A stretch of 64,000 bases of DNA from Isoetes taiwanensis (taxonomy: Eukaryota; Streptophyta; Lycopodiopsida; Isoetales; Isoetaceae): the NCBI GenBank assembly GCA_021234155.1, contig JAJEKV010000033.1:9581641-9645640 (forward strand), given 5' to 3'. A model generated the notes under the pieces. The model had not been told where the DNA came from. It worked only from the letters and a program-made list of their open reading frames with translations, and made no database searches. Below, piece after piece: positions 31,739 through 42,811 of the stretch (within the stretch, counting starts at the first letter, position 1; each line of letters begins with the position of its first letter). The position numbers and the translations under genes are program-made.

Positions 31739-33303
31739 TGTGACGTCCCCTACTCATATACGGTGCACTCACCGTATACAAACAGGAGTTCATCCCCCAT
31801 ACCAGCTCCATGCTAATATAGAGCCCTCCACGTATCACTGCAACCTTGAAGAGTTCCAGTGGGAAGAATGAAGGGGTCCTTTACCCTGTCTCCCTCAGGG
31901 CCTACCTAGCTGCGGAAGCGTAAACATACATGTCAGTAGTACATACATCAACATCATATGACCATCACGAAGGATGGTCCTCCACATATCTGCATAGACA
32001 AAGATCAGCACATCACATGGGGAATCCTACCCAAGGCTCAGACTCAAAGGAATGACTGACGGCTTGGGTCTCCAGAGTTCATTGCGCGAAATTCATGGCA
32101 ATGGATTTTGGCCGGCATAAGAACATGGCATTGGGTTGTCCACTCCATCGCCCCCCTCGTGCACACTTTGCGAGTAGGTTGAAAAGTGTTGGGGATCAGT
32201 AGCCCCCGGGTGCATAGCCAAAGGGGCTATTCTGGGGTTGCATCTCCCCGGTCGGAGATGGGGGCGGTAGGGATCACTCCCTCGAGAGATCTACATGCCG
32301 ACTCAAGGTGACTAGAGAGCCCTTGCCCTTATTCGGTGAACCCACCGGAAGGTGAACCCCCCCCCACTGGGTGTCGAGCCCAAGTGGCAAGCCATTAGAC
32401 CTAGTCACAATGATCCCGGTAGCACTAACACACCATAGGGATCGTTCAAGAGTCGAACATGAACCTCCTTCTTAGCCCGGTCGGCCCCTTCACCCACAAA
32501 CCAGGTGTGGTTCTTGTACACAGGGCGAATTTACAAAGTGTGCTAAAAGAGGCTAACTAGGAGCATCTACTATCAAGCTTTAGGGTCTCTAACCCCCTTC
32601 CCAATACAATGAGTTCACAGAGATACATCATCATACATCATCACGAAGAACTAAAGAACACGATCTAATCTATATCATAGAGTTAGGTTCTTTAGTTAGA
32701 GCTTAGTATCTAGAGATCTAGATGGTGCTATGGGCAATTTAATAGGCTAAACCCACGGCACAAAGCACGGAGGATGGTTTAAGCTATTAAATTGACGTGA
32801 AATACCTGGTCCTTGGCTTGCTCCCTCTTTGCTCAAGAAGTCGACCATCCCTCTTGAACCTTTCGAATCAAGGGAAACTAATAGTGCAATTCTCTTGGGC
32901 AGAGTTTGGGGGCGGTTTTGGCTCTGGGGCAGCCAAAAAGCGAGCTCTCTAGAACCCTAGGGACTAAAAAAATGGCAAGTTAGGGTTTCTCCTACCTAAA
33001 TAGACAAGGGGTTAGGGCTAGGGTTTCCAATCATCCCTTTAGGCATGTGGGATAATTGGGAATGGGCCCACTTGCCTTTAATGGCTAGGTGGCAAAATGT
33101 GCCCACATGGAAAGGTGTGCACCTTAATAAATGTGCACATTGGTAAATGTGCACATTAATACATGCACATACCTAGCAAGTTGCCCCCTAGGGGCTACCC
33201 ACTTGGCTACACGTTGGCGTACACGTTAGTCGGAGTGGCGTGTACGCGTGACGAGGCAGTACAGTATACGTCCTGGGACCGTATACTGTGCTGGAACGTC
33301 ACA
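31739..33303 (-). repeat. 5' LTR of element B
   Basis: Copy of 21839-23402. It ends on the plus strand in CGTCACA, the exact complement of its start TGTGACG. Near this end (33262-33291) is an imperfect palindrome, ACAGTATACGTCC TG GGACCGTATACTGT, in what would be the promoter-distal tip of U3. GTATG follows at 33304-33308. Confidence 0.93.
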
Positions 33304-33308
33304 GTATG

Positions 33309-34826
33309 CCTTTTCGTAGGCATATGGGTATGCAAGTAGCATTGAGCCCGTTCCAAGGTGGGGTTTATGTGGCCCTGGTAATGTGATGTCTTGACGTATT
33401 CCAGAGCATCGGCATCCCAGAGCTTGCTGAGGAAGCAAGGGTATAGATACTACCTCAAGCTATGTCGGTCTACCTCTGTTTGCACAATGCATTTGTGCTC
33501 CTGCACATTCCAACTGGCAAGCCATTGAGCTCGCTTCTCGTTCCAGCATTGAGATGCCGTGGTCTCATCGCCACGGTATAAGTCAGGCTATGGAGACGAG
33601 CATCATTCATATTGATCACCTTCTAAAAGTAGACAATATGGCGATCAAGGGCCACCATTTGAAGGAGCAAAAACCATGCTTTTGCAACAGGATTTGGTAT
33701 GGGATTGTGGACTTCACCCCCCGTGCCGGAGCCAAGAAGCTTTCTGCACTTGCTCCAAGTCATTCCAGACAGGCTCCACCAACACATTGATTAGGTGCGA
33801 CAGATGGCCCCAATCATATAACTCTGCTCTGTTGGCTATTGTGCTGCATTGCATAAAGCGCCTTCCAGTCTGTTGTCGCTCATACATGGATGGAAGCATC
33901 CCAGTGCATAGCACAGGGAGACTCCACTCCCGAATATTTGTAGGTGCATGCCACTTCTACATTTTGCCTCGGATAGCTAAAGGATAGGGTCCTTGGCTGA
34001 CGCGTGAATGATATAAGTACCACCTTAATTCTGACCAGATTGACGCGTATGTTAGTTGCCTGGCAAAATGTGTTCAGGATGTCGAGATAGTGTTGCGTGT
34101 CTGCCAGAATGTAAGCCAGAAGGTCCACATTATCAGCATATATTAGGTGTCTGGCAATCTAATGCAGAGATAAGCTCTATCGCCCCCTTTTTCAGTAAGC
34201 CAACTCTTCATCTGATCAATGTACATCCCAAACAATGTAGAAGAGAGAGGGCATTCTTGGCAGATCCCGATACTGCTGGCTGGGATCTGCTGCAACCGGC
34301 CCGAGCATATCTTGTACCCTATATACTACATTCTACAGATCTGCAGGGATCCCCAGTTGTTGCAATCTTGCCCACAGCTTTTCCCATGGCACGTTGTCAA
34401 AAGCCTTATCGAACTCCACAAAGCAATAATATAGGTCTTCCTGGCGGTTCCTGCGATCCTCAACCAAGGTCTGCAATGTGAAGCTGTGATCAATGGTTGA
34501 GTGCTACGATCTGAACCCCGCCTGTATGAGGGCCAGCACACGTGTTGCCTCTGTCCAGGCCATCAACTACTGCTCGAGAATCCTCGTTAGTAGTTTTGCA
34601 AACACCGAACTGGCCATGTGTGTTTGATAATTGGCTGGGCAACGTGGCTCACATGCCTTGTATATGGGGACAGCTTTGCGAATGGTCCATTGCAGGGGAA
34701 AGCCCTCTTGTAATACCCTGTTGAACATGGCAGTTAGTACCAGTATTATGGATGGTCCTACTCACTTGAGAAACTCTGCTTGCATACCATCCAGGTCTGG
34801 CACTTTTCCAGTGGCTAGGCACTGTA
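33309..34826 (-). pseudogene. LINE reverse transcriptase fragment (middle part)
   Basis: Read on the minus strand from 34826: KVPDLDGMQAEFLK, then QAGFR, YYCFVEFDKAFDNVPWEKLW and LGIP, the RT fingers and palm of an endonuclease-type LINE. The catalytic box at 34129-34140 reads YADN in place of YADD. LLAYILADTQHYL and FCQATNIRVNL follow, as in the palm-thumb region. Stops and frameshifts are frequent. It is distinct from the L1-like LINEs at 19 and 45 kb (different consensus around the FVDF.KAFD motif). A solo LTR lies upstream and element B downstream. Confidence 0.85.
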
Positions 34827-34960
34827 AGCTCTGTCGAGCCCCGCTCGCAACCCGAGGAAAAGGTAGCGCTGTGAAAGAGACTCACCAAGAAAACTAGAAC
34901 AAAACATCAAACTTTATTGCACACTTTGCTGGTTGGAAAAACCCCAACCGTGGTTCACAT

Positions 34961-34967
34961 ATTTATA
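34961..34967 (-). promoter_or_regulatory. TATA box of the solo LTR
   Basis: TATAAAT on the minus strand, with an AATAAA polyadenylation signal 45 bases downstream (34913-34918), as in LTRs with a short R region. CCACGTCATC-like motifs are repeated five or six times just upstream (34985-35110), a possible bZIP-binding cluster. Confidence 0.55.
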
Positions 34968-35151
34968 CCCCAACTACCCCTTCGCCACATCATCGCCACG
35001 TCATCGCCATGTCATCGCACCCCTTGGATTTCGTATGCCACCTAGGCGGATCGCCCTCGTGGCACCTTGCCACGTCATCAAACATGCAACTGGTCATGCC
35101 ACGTCATCACATAAAAAATATGCAATTTTGGTTCGTCAATCCCTTGGCCAA

Positions 35152-35226
35152 GGTCTTCAAATGGAATTGAACCCGACACCTATCCATTAGGAGGCAAAGG
35201 TCTTACCAACTCTCCTACCCATCATA
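35152..35226 (-). ncRNA. tRNA-like segment inside the solo LTR
   Basis: The minus strand has GGGTTCAATTCC, a perfect Pol III B box, and TAGGAGAGTTGGTAAGACC about 32 bases before it, close to an A box. The spacing is tRNA-like, but no acceptor stem pairs at the ends, so it is not a working tRNA gene. It is probably a SINE head or a decayed tRNA. Confidence 0.4.
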
Positions 35227-36601
35227 ATTTGACATATTAAGACTTTTTCCCTTTGTTAACAACGTTTTCCTTTATTATTTCTGTTCTCTCTCCTTCTCTG
35301 TTCTTTACGGCGGTCAGAGATGCGCCGGTTTTTGTTCCTAGAATCAAATCTTGCAGAGATGGCTTCAACGCTCCGGTTCTGGCCATTTAAACTTGTGCTG
35401 CCGAATCTCCAGCCTTTGGCGGCCTCCGGATCACTCAATCGGCCTGCTTCAAGCCTATTTTCTTCAGAAGCAAAACCCTAGCTTCAATCTTTTGCACTGC
35501 CATTGCGGATTTGGACTCAATCCGTCCTATTGTTCTATAAACCAGTTCTATTCGAACCGATTCAAGCCATATCCGGCCATGCCTCTTTCAATTTTCTCTG
35601 ATGCCAGAGTCTTCCTTCCTGATTTGCTTCTGATTTCGATCCTTCCTTTGTCTTTAATCAAGTCGGCTGCTTTGATCAACCGGACTTAGAACAGAAAGTC
35701 TTCATCATCCGGAGAAGCCATGGCTTTTCGCCCAATCTGTCCGGCCAGGAGTCCGTTCGTTCACAACCTTTTTGTCACAAATCGACCATGTTAACAATTT
35801 CCTGCTTTCTTTCTTTTTTTCCCAATGGTTTCCGTCCAGTCCAATTTTTCCCTTTTGTTAGCTTTGCTAACAATTTTTTTTATTTTTCTCCTTCAATGGT
35901 TTATGACCCTTGCTTTGGCCCACATTACTTGCTCCTTATTTCGTCCAACCATAGTTATTCCTTTAAATCTTGGCGCATTCTTGATCCCGTTCTCTCCATC
36001 ATGATCTTATTGCTTTGCCCTTGCTAGGATCTTCACTCCATAATAATTTATTGCACCCAATTTTATTTGGTTTCATTCAATCTCTCACAAGTATTTTTCT
36101 TTCTTAAAGTCTCGTAACTTGATCCCTTAATTGTGTTTCCCTTTCTCAGTGCTCCCTTGCGTCCCTTGCAGTCTTCCTTCTCCTTTTCGGCTTTAATTTT
36201 CTTCTGACCTTGCCCATACGGCTATGACAATCCTCTTCCCTTCTTCCATGGTTATCTCTATTTCCATGGTTCTTCCAAAGGTTTTTTCCCTTTAATTCTC
36301 GTGACTTGACCCCTTTTTCTTTGAGGCCTTTATTTCGTCACGTTATCTCCATTTACCACCATAGGTATTTTTCTTCTATGGGGCTCTTCTCACGACAACC
36401 CTGTTGCCATATCATTCCTTCCCATGTTTTTCTCATGGGTAATTCTTCTCGTAGCACATCTCTCAGGCTACTTCTTCCTCTTTTCCATATTTGCCTAGCT
36501 TTCTTCGCTAAGCTAGCATGATTCCCCGAGCTATATTCTTATTAATCTGCTTTTTGCATATTTTTGCCTCGATTTGGCAGACGACAAGCTCTGATCTACA
36601 T

Positions 36602-38030
36602 ATGCCTCTGTGATTTTCAGCACTAGGCCCTGCTCTAGGGTTAGTATTGCTTGTGCATCCTGAGGATCATAGAGCTGTTGCAGACATTGTCCCCATTGCT
36701 CTAGAGTGATGTTGTAGGTTGTACTGGCTTTCTAAGCACCCTTTGCCAGAAGGTCCTTGGTTGACGGTCCAAGAGGAAGAACATCTCCTATTGATGGGCG
36801 GCGATGCACTTGGCTTTCCTTGCTTTAAGGAAAGGGCGATATTGTTTGACCACGTGTGGGCGCAAAGCAAGGTTCATGACCTGGTGGAGCCAGCATTTGC
36901 ATTCTTTGCACTTAGCATCAAACCACTAAAATGCGGGAAGGTTGTGGTCCCCGAGGTCCATCTAGGGAAGCTTCTCCCAAAGCATCTTTTTGCGGCAGTT
37001 CCGAGGATGCCAATCAGCTTGCCTATCTATTGCTCTAGTGTAAAGAACTACAGAATGCCTATCAAGTCATTTGTGAGCATCCGAGCATAAGCCTCGGCAT
37101 GTTCATAGTCCAATTGCAAGTGAGGCATGCGACGAGGAGCCGTACAGGAGGTTGGAACAACTTGGTAGGCCAGTTGCAAGTAAAGTGATAGGTGATCAAA
37201 GTCCACATCCTCATCCCTACTATCTATTCCCACTTAGAATGCTTAACAACGTGCACATCCTGCTCAACCACCAATGCATAGGCCATCACACTAGATCCAC
37301 CCGCCTAGTTCTCCTACCTGCAAGTATGCTTGCGAGAGGACGACCACTATGCGAGTACATTGCAAATGACCAGGTCGCAGATACTGCAGAGCAACAACAG
37401 CTGCCTATCATAGTGTGTGACCTGATTGTCATATGATGTCTGTGGTCAAGATCTTTCTGAAGGGTGCAGTTGCAACATGTCATCAGCCAAGGGATCGAAT
37501 CTCATGGGTTGTTCCGCATCGGCGCATGCATCGAAGTCCTCGATGAGCATGAAATTATCCAATTGCTTGTGCTGTTGTATATCATCATAGGGGTCCAGCC
37601 TATCCACATCCGCGTCGGGTGTGATAGAAGTTGCTCTAGGCATGCAAAAAGTAGCAGGATGCCAGACTGACTATGCTAAGGTTGTCGGATAGTAGCGGGC
37701 GACCCCCCATGTCCCCGCTTCCCTATGCACTCATTGAAGATGCAACACCGCTGGTATCTTGGCAAGTCGAGTAGCCCATGTTCTGGATGCTCCCATATTT
37801 CCATGAAGATCCATATCTGCAGCAACCGAGTTGAGACTATCTGCCTTCTGCCATGGGAAGCCCCTACAATTGCAGAAGAACATGCGGAGGCACAATCCCT
37901 ATTTGCTTATAGGAGCCGCAGTTGTAGACACAAGCAGGGGCGGTAGAGGTGGAAGCATCATGCGGCAAGCGAGCAACGGTAGGAGAGGCCACTGGAGCAG
38001 GTTGCGCGGCTACAAACAAGAGTAAAACTA
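36602..38030 (-). pseudogene. LINE endonuclease / linker fragment (5' part)
   Basis: Minus-strand pieces in several frames match the start of an APE-type LINE ORF2. DPYDDIQQHKQLDNFMLIED near 37580 corresponds to the GDFNA endonuclease block (here EDFDA). RQLLLLCSICDLVICN near 37380 follows, then VDFDHLSLYLQLA (SDHLPI block) near 37190. Then come RQPRTFWQRVLRKP near 36760 and TLEQWGQCLQQLYDPQDAQA near 36690, the linker just before RT. It continues across the solo LTR into 34826. Frames are broken many times. Plus-strand frames here, such as 36719-37090, are antisense shadows. Confidence 0.75.
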
Positions 38031-38049
38031 ATCAATTAGCAATAATGTC

Positions 38050-38923
38050 CCGGTGCTAAATTTTGGACACTTCTCAAAAACTCGAGGAATGAAAGACTCG
38101 AGGCAATTAACCATGGAGTGATTAGATCAAAGTGTTCGTTGATGAAATTCATGAATTGCACTGCTCCTGGCCTGATAGCAAGAACCTCTTTCTTGAAAGA
38201 TGAAGTTGGACACCTTCCACCACATCAACTACTGCTTTAGCCTTTTTGAAAACCTCGTACAGGAAGTCTTCAGGCTCAATAACTAAAAGCTTCTTATCAA
38301 TAACTCTAGCATTCTGTAGTGATAACTGTTACAAGAGTTATACTAGTACAACTGGCATAAAGCAACATAATAGGATCACCTTTCTAGTTATTGATTTGGA
38401 TAGAGTTTGTTTGCTGGAGGACCTGCTTGGAATTATTCTTAGAAGGAGATTCTTCAACTAATGCCAAACCAATTTCTTCCTCTGTGATTGGTTTCTCTAG
38501 AATATTTGCAGATTTGTCCAATTTAGAAATCTATTCTCTTCAACGTTGTTGTTCATTACACAATCAACAACGTTTGCATGAGGAAGCAATATTCATTTTC
38601 TTTCTCAACCTTTGTTGTCATACTTTTCTTTGTTTTAATCACAAATGATTGCCAATTAATCTTTTGTCCTCTCGCATGCAAAGTGAATGACGTGCAAAAA
38701 ACTTCCCAATCTCTCCAACACAATCATCACTTCTTTGGTAACATCTTCTGTAGAATTTCATAAACTGATCCACAAATAGTGGATTCATTCGACCACACTT
38801 ATAAATTTCATTGGTACCCACCAGTTTTACACAGTCAAATATTTTGCTTATCTCATCTTTAGTCACATCTGCCTTTCTTACATTTGAGATCATACCCTCA
38901 GAAGGCAACAACAAATGTGTCAA
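38050..38923 (-). pseudogene. Fragment resembling FCP1/NIF-like phosphatase gene
   Basis: A minus-strand frame at 38923-38639 (KDEISKIFDCVKLVGTNEIY) is followed by an acidic piece near 38530-38400 (EKPITEEEIGLALVEES). After an intron-like acceptor (CTACAG, 38319-38314) comes VIDKKLLVIEPEDFLYEVF. A frameshift then leads to IRPGAVQFMNFINEHFDLIT. The order KKLL(V)-hydrophobic-acidic, then RPG..xF(L/M)xFxxxxFD, is like the FCP1 homology domain of plant NIF-type phosphatases. The catalytic DxDxT is not present. This is a weak match to a host gene fragment; the first frame may be unrelated. Confidence 0.35.
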
Positions 38924-39139
38924 AGATTCTCCTTTCTTTTTCTTTACCTATTGTTGCTATTCTATCCATACGATAGCTTCAAAATCATATATCAGGAAGT
39001 TTTTCCATTTGCCTATAATAACTAAACCATCCAAATCATAGCACTTATATGAAATAGTGCGAACTAAAGAGCTTAGCAATAAAATGCTACTTTTTACAAA
39101 CAATCATTAATTGTTAGCAACACCAGATAACTAGAATCT

Positions 39140-39560
39140 ATTGTCTGCAACATAGTAAATGATTAGCATATCATGCTAAATAGCAACCAACTCCTGTTAA
39201 CTTAGTATTGAATTTCATTTTTTAGCAATTGCTGCTAAATAATAAATAGAGGCTGCAAATATAGCACCAAACGTTGCATTGTTAGCGTAACCTACTACAT
39301 ATTGTAACTGTTGCCTGCAAATATAACATGAACAAACCGCTAATTCATTGACAAAATATACTAACTAGCAAATACTGCCTGCAAAACATAGTATCAAAAT
39401 AATCTTTTAGCATAATTTGTTAATTGGGAGTTGTTGCCTGCAAACATAGTGCCAAATTCTTAACTCATTAGCATCAACTACTAACTAGGAAGTACCGTTT
39501 GCAAAAAGCATCGAACAAACTTGTTAGCATAACCTGTTGTCATCACACAATGTTGTAATT
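39140..39560. repeat. Degenerate ~62-base satellite-like array
   Basis: The motif GTTGCCTGCAAAcATAGtgcc recurs at about 39150, 39250, 39313, 39377, 39435 and 39495, mostly 58 to 65 bases apart. ATTAGCATaacc and TAACTAG blocks lie between the copies. The units are 60 to 75 percent alike by eye, so the array is old. Confidence 0.65.
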
Positions 39561-39634
39561 ACTGTGTTTATTGAACTTGCATGATCAAATATTACTGTAC
39601 TTTATGCTGATGCCAAACCAAAAAAATTCTAACT

Positions 39635-40700
39635 CACTACAAGGAATAGGATTTTTGCGTGAAACCTTGCATCACTACGTTTTAAGGTTTGTCTGATTTG
39701 TGTCAAAAGCTTGAAAGTGGCACAAATTAATTCGATTATGTCAGAACTTCAGTACAGTTGTGTCTGTATCAAATTTTTGGTACTTTTTTGTTAGCATTTG
39801 TAATGATATTCCATCATGTATTGTGAAACGATTGTGACATACCTTAAAGTCAAGTCTAGCAACAAGTTTGTATCTACCATAACATCATTAGTTCTAAAGT
39901 TTTATGTCAATTTTGTTACGCATTTGTGTCCCATTTTGTAATAGCTTCTTGTCATCTTTTGTAAAACATTTGTGTCATTTTATAGTGTCAAACATTAGTC
40001 ATCAAAATCTTGCATTCAAGGCAGTTGATGTGATGCATTTCACGTGCTATTAGAGACACTTATAAATGTCCTTACGATTGATACATCTTGGATGACGTTG
40101 ACCTTCCTTTATATATGGCCATTGTAAATCTTATGCTTATTCCTTAACTTTTAGCTACGTATACATTATGGGCATAACATCCTAGAAAATGCCTACCATT
40201 CTTAATAGCTACTACATCACGATAGATACACATTGCACTTCCCCTCTAAGGCACATTGCCAATTTTGTCCAATGTTGTGAGCTTTGTTCCTTGAATTGTT
40301 GCTAAATACCACTTATTATTGTGTTTATCTTCTTCCTTCATAAATCTACAACCATGCATGACACAATACAAGTATACGTACGACGCTACAATCCATTATT
40401 GTTTCAAGCATACAAATTATCATGAATTCTACGCTAAATGACTTCCACTTAATGACAACTTTGCAATAAAACATTTGCCGCCCAAAGAGCAGCTCAGGAC
40501 TTAGATAATGTATCCAAGGTATCTTACATTCCTATGCACAATTTCATTTGCATTCATGTTATTTAATGATTCTTTTGCTCTTTCTCAAAAATGACACTAA
40601 TACAAGATCTCCAACCTAATATATTATTGACAAAGCCTGGCAACGCTGGCACCCATTACGAGTACTAGCTTGTGGCACTTTTGTGTCAAACTTCTCCCTT
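39635..40700 (+). mobile_element. CACTA-like transposon terminus
   Basis: CACTACAAGGAATAGG (39635-39650) followed by ATTTTTGCGTGAAACC matches the tip of plant CACTA elements. The next kilobase carries scattered TTTGTGTC / TTGTGTCAAA copies (near 39698, 39754, 39925, 39970 and 40688), as expected of subterminal repeats. No second terminal repeat and no transposase frame were found, so the other end is lost or out of reach, and the right limit given here is where the last such repeat lies. Confidence 0.55.
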
Positions 40701-40899
40701 TTGCGTCAAGATATCTATGTATTTCTACTTCATAATATCACTTATGTTATCTTTATTTCTTTATCCATTTTATGCACAAACCTGGATATCTATCTACTCT
40801 TGTCTATCTTAAGAAGAGAAGAATATAAGTCTTTGAATTGATCACAGAAACAGTTGAATATTAAATTTAAAGGGGTGTACACCTATTTATTTTTTAATG

Positions 40900-41520
40900 A
40901 AATGTGACTCCAAGATCTAAGGGAAATGATCAGATATGGAGTTGTTGCAATTTGATTTTATAATGGCCTGGTCCCAAATGTGCTTGTATCACTATAGAAT
41001 CTGTCTAGCAAACAAAAAATATGTCTCTGGCCCACTCCAAGAGTATGCAACCGAGGATGAAGGAGGATGATCCTTCCTTACCAATCATCTTTATTTTTTC
41101 ACTAACTTTTGGTTCCACATAAAGGTGTTATTAAAATCTGTAGTAAGAAGTCAATTTTGTGCAGAGTTATTGGGGTTTATCTAGGTCCTCATCTCCATCC
41201 ACTAAAACTCATATTCCTATGGCTCAGTAGAAGCATAAACATTTACGATTCCAGTATCGTGAACATTTATAGAGGGTTACAAACTACCTTCTATATGGGG
41301 CAATGTATGATCTAGAAGAGGAAAACCCTTTCCATATGGTATATATGCCACCAAATGTGCCATCTGTAGCAGACCAGATAGGATCACTACCAGGGAGATC
41401 CATTCCTCTAATTTGGATGATTCAAAGACCGGCAATCTGTGTCCTTGGAACAAAATAATATTGGCCTTCATTTCTTGAATTGCAATCATGGTCCTCTTGC
41501 TTTTTAAAGAGCCCATGATG
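40900..41520 (-). pseudogene. LINE endonuclease remnant, very decayed
   Basis: The minus strand near 41510 reads GSLKSKRTMIAIQEMKANII, like the WNVRGLGS..KR..I.E.....DII start of plant L1 ORF2. FGGIYTIWKGFSS follows (consensus SGGI...W), and SLRSWSHISL lies near 40930 (consensus SDHxPI..). Nearly every step needs a frame change. A single-family origin is likely but weakly supported. Confidence 0.4.
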
Positions 41521-42580
41521 CCTCACAATTTCTAATAGATAGTCCTCAATAAGATGTATTTCTAGAGTTAATAACAGGCCCATCTGGATTTTTTAAGAGG
41601 ACCACGTTTTTTATCTTCCTTTTAGAAGTTTAGAATGTAGAAAATTTATCTTCTAACCCAATTTAGAAAAGCAAAGATATAACCATATCATTAGTTGAAA
41701 GTATTTTCTCTTCTTGAGTGATCGCCTCAGATATAGAGTTCTCCCAAGTGACATGTTTTCCAAGTATCTGCTACTCACTACTAGATCGCCTTTAGTAGGT
41801 GTTGCTCGTTGATGAATTCTTACTGTAAATGTTCTTGCAATTACTCTATGTTTAGATCAGAGGGAAGCTCACAAGGGTTTAGAGACATTTGTTATTGCAG
41901 TGACTCATAAATTCCTTCTAAGGGACCTTGCTATCGCCCCCAAATTGGCTCTCCATGATTGGATTCTCATAAAGTACCGCATTCACACTTTGCTATTACA
42001 TGTGAGAAAAAGGTTCATGTACTGGGAGCATGGGGAGTCTAAAATGTGAATATTTACCTTCCTTTATAGTTGGATGTTGGAATTGGAATTGAAAGTCTAA
42101 AGATTCTTTATTCTGATCTATACCAGGTTCACAAATTGTTAAGGTCTCTCTGTTAAGAACTTTAAACCCTCCCTTTTGGTTATAATATTTCTCAATTAAA
42201 GCATTCTTCTCGTTTCTTTGAGCTGACAGATTTGGTCATTCTTTTCTTTTTCTTCTCTAATTCTTTAAGCTTTTTAAGAATTTTTAAGATTGTTCTATGT
42301 GCACTACCATTCATATTTTCTTTTTTAGAGTAAGGGGTGGCCTTTTTGGGATAATCTAAGAGTTAGGCTGCTCAAGAGCCGACTTCTTTGGTTCTATGTA
42401 TCCTTTGCATATACCCTTGCCATGAAGCCTGATTCCACAAACTCCATAGGGAGACGAAAATTCCTTTCTACTAATATGTAGCATAATAACAGGGGGTTTT
42501 CTTTGTGTTTTTGTACGCTTTTCACTAAGGTTTTCCTATGATTTCGTGATGTATTCAAATGGATGTACTAATGCATACAT
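41521..42580. other. Intergenic, no gene seen
   Basis: AT-rich sequence without supported frames or repeats. Confidence 0.5.
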
Positions 42581-42808
42581 CTAGAGTGCACCATTTCTGA
42601 GCCATTGATTTTAGCCTTTTTTTTTTCAATGGTCAACAATCAATGGCTCACAACAAAAGCCCTTTTTTTGTGCGTGTGGTGCATGCACATGCTAGAGTGC
42701 ACCATTTCTGAGCCATTGATTTTAGCCTTTTTTTTTTCCAATGATCAACAACCAATGGCTCACAACAAAAGCCCTATTTTTGTGTGTGTGGTGCATAATG
42801 GGCACATG
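42581..42808. repeat. Tandem pair of 111-base hairpin units
   Basis: The unit beginning CTAGAGTGCACCATTTCTGA occurs at 42581 and again at 42692. Each copy contains GAGCCATTGATT and its complement AATCAATGGCTC (AACCAATGGCTC in the second copy), separated by a T tract, so each can fold. It looks like a tandem duplication of a small MITE. Confidence 0.85.
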
Positions 42809-42811
42809 AAG

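Larger units (their letters stand above)
21839..33303 (-). mobile_element. Complete 11.5-kb LTR element B without gag-pol
   Basis: Two LTRs of 1564 and 1565 bp (21839-23402 and 31739-33303) start TGTGACG or TGTGA. The right one ends CGTCACA. The element is flanked by the 5-bp duplication GTATG (21834-21838 and 33304-33308). An initiator tRNA-Met primer site (31726-31737) and a purine tract (23403-23416) set minus orientation. The 8.3-kb interior has no protease, RT, RNase H or integrase motif in any frame I read. This is the structure of a LARD, a large non-autonomous derivative. The LTRs differ by many small indels, so the insertion is not recent. It lies inside an older LINE. Confidence 0.92.
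34832..36596 (-). mobile_element. Solo LTR inserted in the LINE
   Basis: 1765 bp starting TGTCGAGCCCC and ending CAGACGACA (TGTCG / CGACA ends), flanked by the 5-bp duplication AGCTC (34827-34831 and 36597-36601). Removing it and one AGCTC joins the LINE frame cleanly: ITEAYVDQS on one side, LQCLATGK on the other. It has no internal gag-pol, so it is either a solo LTR left by recombination or a short LTR-like element. On the minus strand TATAAAT (34961-34967) followed 45 bases later by AATAAA (34913-34918) looks like an LTR promoter and polyadenylation signal, which sets the orientation. Confidence 0.85.

Noticed and set aside
35152-35226. Functional tRNA gene
   Set aside because: Pol III boxes are present but no acceptor or anticodon stem closes.
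36719-37090. 123-codon plus-strand frame
   Set aside because: Antisense to a LINE endonuclease/linker remnant that reads consistently on the other strand.
39140-39560. CRISPR array
   Set aside because: Units are degenerate and contiguous, without identical repeats and unique spacers, and the DNA is plant nuclear.
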